DNA of 64,000 bases from Bradyrhizobium sacchari (GTDB taxonomy: Bacteria; Pseudomonadota; Alphaproteobacteria; Rhizobiales; Xanthobacteraceae), in contig NZ_LWIG01000013.1 in the NCBI RefSeq assembly GCF_002068095.1, positions 112,400 to 176,399 on the forward strand. Direction: 5' to 3'. Below the pieces are notes generated by a model. That model saw nothing but the letters and a program-made list of their open reading frames with translations. It was not told the origin of the DNA and ran no database searches. Shown one piece after another: positions 61,921 through 64,000 of the stretch; the first letter of the stretch is position 1, and each line of letters begins with the position of its first letter. The translations under genes and the position numbers were made by a program.

Positions 61921-64000
61921 GTGTCGATCTACGTCGCATTACACCACGTCACGCACTACAAATACGACCGCCCGATCGATCTTGGCCCGCAGACTATCCG
62001 CCTGCGGCCGGCGCCGCACACGCGCACGCCGATCCTGAGCTATTCGCTCAAGGTCACCCCGGCCAACCATTTCGTGAACTGGCAGCAGGACCCGCAAGGC
62101 AACTGGCTCGCGCGCTACGTCTTTCCGGAGAAGACCACCGAGCTGAAATTCGAGGTCGACTTCACGGCGCAGATGACCGTGGTCAACCCGTTCGACTTCT
62201 TCGTCGAGCCCTACGCCGACAGCTTTCCGTTCGACTATCCGAAGGACCTGAAGACCGAGCTCGCGCCCTATCTGGAGACGATCAAGCCCGATCCCGAGTT
62301 CGCAAAATACCTCGCCTCGATCCCGCGCGAGGCGCCGAACACGGTCAACTTCCTGGTCGAGCTCAATCGCGAGCTGCAGAAGAAGATCCGCTACATCATC
62401 CGCATGGAGCCGGGGGTGCAGACGCCGGAGGAGACGCTCGTCTCCTGCGCCGGCTCATGCCGCGACTCCGCCTGGCTGCTGATCCAGACGCTGCGCCATC
62501 TCGGCCTCGCCGCGCGCTTCGTCTCCGGCTACCTGATCCAGATCCGTCCCGACATCGACCCGATCGAGGGGCCGCCGGAAGTCGAGAATGATTTTACCGA
62601 TCTGCACGCCTGGGCCGAGGTCTACCTGCCGGGCGCGGGCTGGATCGGTTTCGACGCCACCTCCGGCATGCTGGCAGGCGAGGGGCACATCCCGGTTGCC
62701 GCCACACCGCATTATCGCTCGGCCGCGCCAATCTCCGGCGGCGCCGGTTTTGCCGAGGTCGAGTTCGCCTTCGACATGAGCGTGAGGCGCATCCGCGAGG
62801 CGCCGCGCATCACAAAGCCGTTCTCCGATGAATCCTGGGCGCGACTCAACGATCTCGGCGAGCAGGTCGACGGCGATCTCGCCGCGCAGGATGTGCGGCT
62901 GACCATGGGCGGCGAGCCGACCTTCGTCTCGGTCGACGATCTCGAAGCGGGCGAGTGGAACACGGAAGCCGTCGGTCCGACCAAGCGCACGCTTGCGGAC
63001 GACCTGATCCGCCGCCTGCGCACGCGCTTCGCGTCCGGCGGGCTTCTGCACTACGGCCAGGGCAAATGGTACCCGGGCGAGAGCCTGCCGCGCTGGGCCT
63101 TCGGCCTCTACTGGCGCAAGGACGGCGTCCCGATCTGGAAGAACGCCGATCTCATCGCGAAGATCGAAAATCCGCGGCGGCCCGAGGTCAGGGACGCCGA
63201 GGCCTTCATGGAAGGCACCGCCGCGCGGCTCGGTGTCGATCTCGGCTACATCATGCCCGCCTATGAGGACCCGGCCTATTGGCTTCAAAAGGAAGCTGAT
63301 CTTCCGATCAATGTCGATCCGACAGATTCAAAGTTGTCCGACCCCGAAGCACGCGCCCGCATGGCACGGGTGTTCGAGCAGGGCCTGACCACGCCGCGCG
63401 GCTTCGTGCTGCCGATCCAGCGCTGGAATGCGCCGCCGCGCTGGCGCAGCGAGCGCTGGCCGCTCCGGCGCAATCATCTGTTCCTGACGCCGGGCGATTC
63501 ACCGCTCGGCCTGCGCCTGCCGATGGGCTCGCTCGGCTACGTTCCGCCGAACCAATATCCCTACATCATCGAGCAGGACCCGATGGAGCCGCGGGGCAAG
63601 CTGCCGGTGTTCACCCGTATGGCACGACCGCCGGCGCCGCCGCGCACGGCCCCTGAATATCTCAACACCGCGATTCCTGTCCGCACCGCGATGGCGGTGG
63701 AGATCCGCGACGGCGTGATCTGCGCCTTCATGCCGCCGGTCGAGCGCATCGAGGATTATCTCGAATTGATCTCGGCGCTGGAAGACACCGCCGAGGAGAT
63801 GCAGCTCCCCGTCCATGTCGAGGGCTATCCGCCGCCATTCGATCCCCGCATCGAGGTCATCAAGGTGACGCCCGATCCCGGGGTCATCGAGATCAACATC
63901 CAGCCGGCGAAGAGCTGGCGCGATGCGGTCGAGATCACCTCCGGCCTCTACGAGGACGCCGCCAAGGTGCGGCTCGGCGCCAACCGCTTCCTCGTCGACG
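61921..64000 (+). CDS. Transglutaminase-like / DUF2126 protein (3' partial)
   Basis: Large protein running off the window end; 693 codons are visible from GTG 61921 (GGAG 14 bases upstream). An N-terminal bacterial-transglutaminase leader domain (VALHHVTHYKYDRPIDLGPQ) is followed by the papain-like core with Cys in SCAGSCRDSAW, His in DLHAWAEVYL and Asp in WIGFDATSG, and then a DUF2126 domain (LTMGGEPTFVSVDDLE, GKWYPGESLPRWAFGLYW). In the family the full protein is about 1,100 residues and is found with alpha-E and circularly permuted ATP-grasp genes in a suspected peptide-modification system; the partners would be beyond the window. The 61675-61920 spacer shows no gene. Confidence 0.88.
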   Translation, partial: MSIYVALHHVTHYKYDRPIDLGPQTIRLRPAPHTRTPILSYSLKVTPANHFVNWQQDPQGNWLARYVFPEKTTELKFEVDFTAQMTVVNPFDFFVEPYADSFPFDYPKDLKTELAPYLETIKPDPEFAKYLASIPREAPNTVNFLVELNRELQKKIRYIIRMEPGVQTPEETLVSCAGSCRDSAWLLIQTLRHLGLAARFVSGYLIQIRPDIDPIEGPPEVENDFTDLHAWAEVYLPGAGWIGFDATSGMLAGEGHIPVAATPHYRSAAPISGGAGFAEVEFAFDMSVRRIREAPRITKPFSDESWARLNDLGEQVDGDLAAQDVRLTMGGEPTFVSVDDLEAGEWNTEAVGPTKRTLADDLIRRLRTRFASGGLLHYGQGKWYPGESLPRWAFGLYWRKDGVPIWKNADLIAKIENPRRPEVRDAEAFMEGTAARLGVDLGYIMPAYEDPAYWLQKEADLPINVDPTDSKLSDPEARARMARVFEQGLTTPRGFVLPIQRWNAPPRWRSERWPLRRNHLFLTPGDSPLGLRLPMGSLGYVPPNQYPYIIEQDPMEPRGKLPVFTRMARPPAPPRTAPEYLNTAIPVRTAMAVEIRDGVICAFMPPVERIEDYLELISALEDTAEEMQLPVHVEGYPPPFDPRIEVIKVTPDPGVIEINIQPAKSWRDAVEITSGLYEDAAKVRLGANRFLVD

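Noticed and set aside
1..64000. Prophage, insertion sequence or genomic-island ends
   Set aside because: No transposase, integrase, tRNA, or flanking direct repeats were seen; composition is even across the window.

Overview
The window is a high-GC alphaproteobacterial chromosome segment. Codon usage, gene content (liv-type ABC transporter, many CoA-ester enzymes, several chemoreceptors, a 932-residue PEP carboxylase) and many short intergenic palindromic repeats point to Bradyrhizobium or a close relative; this is recognition from memory, not a search. No rRNA, tRNA, CRISPR array, phage or complete insertion sequence was seen.

Layout. 1-3112: livHMGF part of a branched-chain amino-acid type ABC transporter (livH cut by the window edge). 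3311-7102: four-carbon acid-sugar (threonate/erythronate) catabolism, otnC divergent from ltnD-otnI-otnK. 7270-10888: two chemoreceptors in tandem, the second an Aer-like receptor with a fused PAS domain. 11125-15493: RND efflux permease and adaptor. 15641-34694: a large CoA-ester island: thiolase-like protein, flavin oxidoreductase, Baeyer-Villiger monooxygenase, YghU-type GST, two acyl-CoA dehydrogenases, three crotonases, two SDRs, two acyl-CoA ligases, and a phosphotransferase + DUF6285-type pair with an ACAD10/11-type dehydrogenase. That last set looks like the 4-hydroxyacyl-CoA kinase route known from levulinate catabolism (LvaABC). 34805-43142: glgX, yccF, a small c-type cytochrome, a roughly 0.6 kb non-coding element, ppc, and a Tat-exported SMP-30 protein. 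43258-45869: SDR-thiolase-DUF35 operon. 46047-49681: amidase/DUF2848 operon and two adjacent Fe(II)/2-oxoglutarate oxygenases (the second AlkB). 49772-56952: homoprotocatechuate meta-cleavage operon (hpaH-F-E-D-G-like plus a TPP enzyme) with divergent hpaR; hpaH carries a frameshift. 57194-59694: HpcH/HpaI aldolase with a UxaA-type dehydratase. 59871-61674: a PAS protein and a chemoreceptor that look like one Aer-type receptor split in two. 61921-end: transglutaminase/DUF2126 protein, cut by the window edge.

The observations I would follow first are: (1) the LvaABC/ACAD11-like module together with the Baeyer-Villiger monooxygenase, suggesting a ketone or lactone to 4-hydroxyacyl-CoA route; (2) the PAS/MCP pair split exactly at a CT5 repeat, where one extra CT would fuse them in frame; (3) the thiolase-like protein that has lost its catalytic Cys-His-Cys set; (4) the structured element upstream of ppc; (5) the placement of palindromic repeats, present in eight of nine convergent spacers and absent from all divergent ones.
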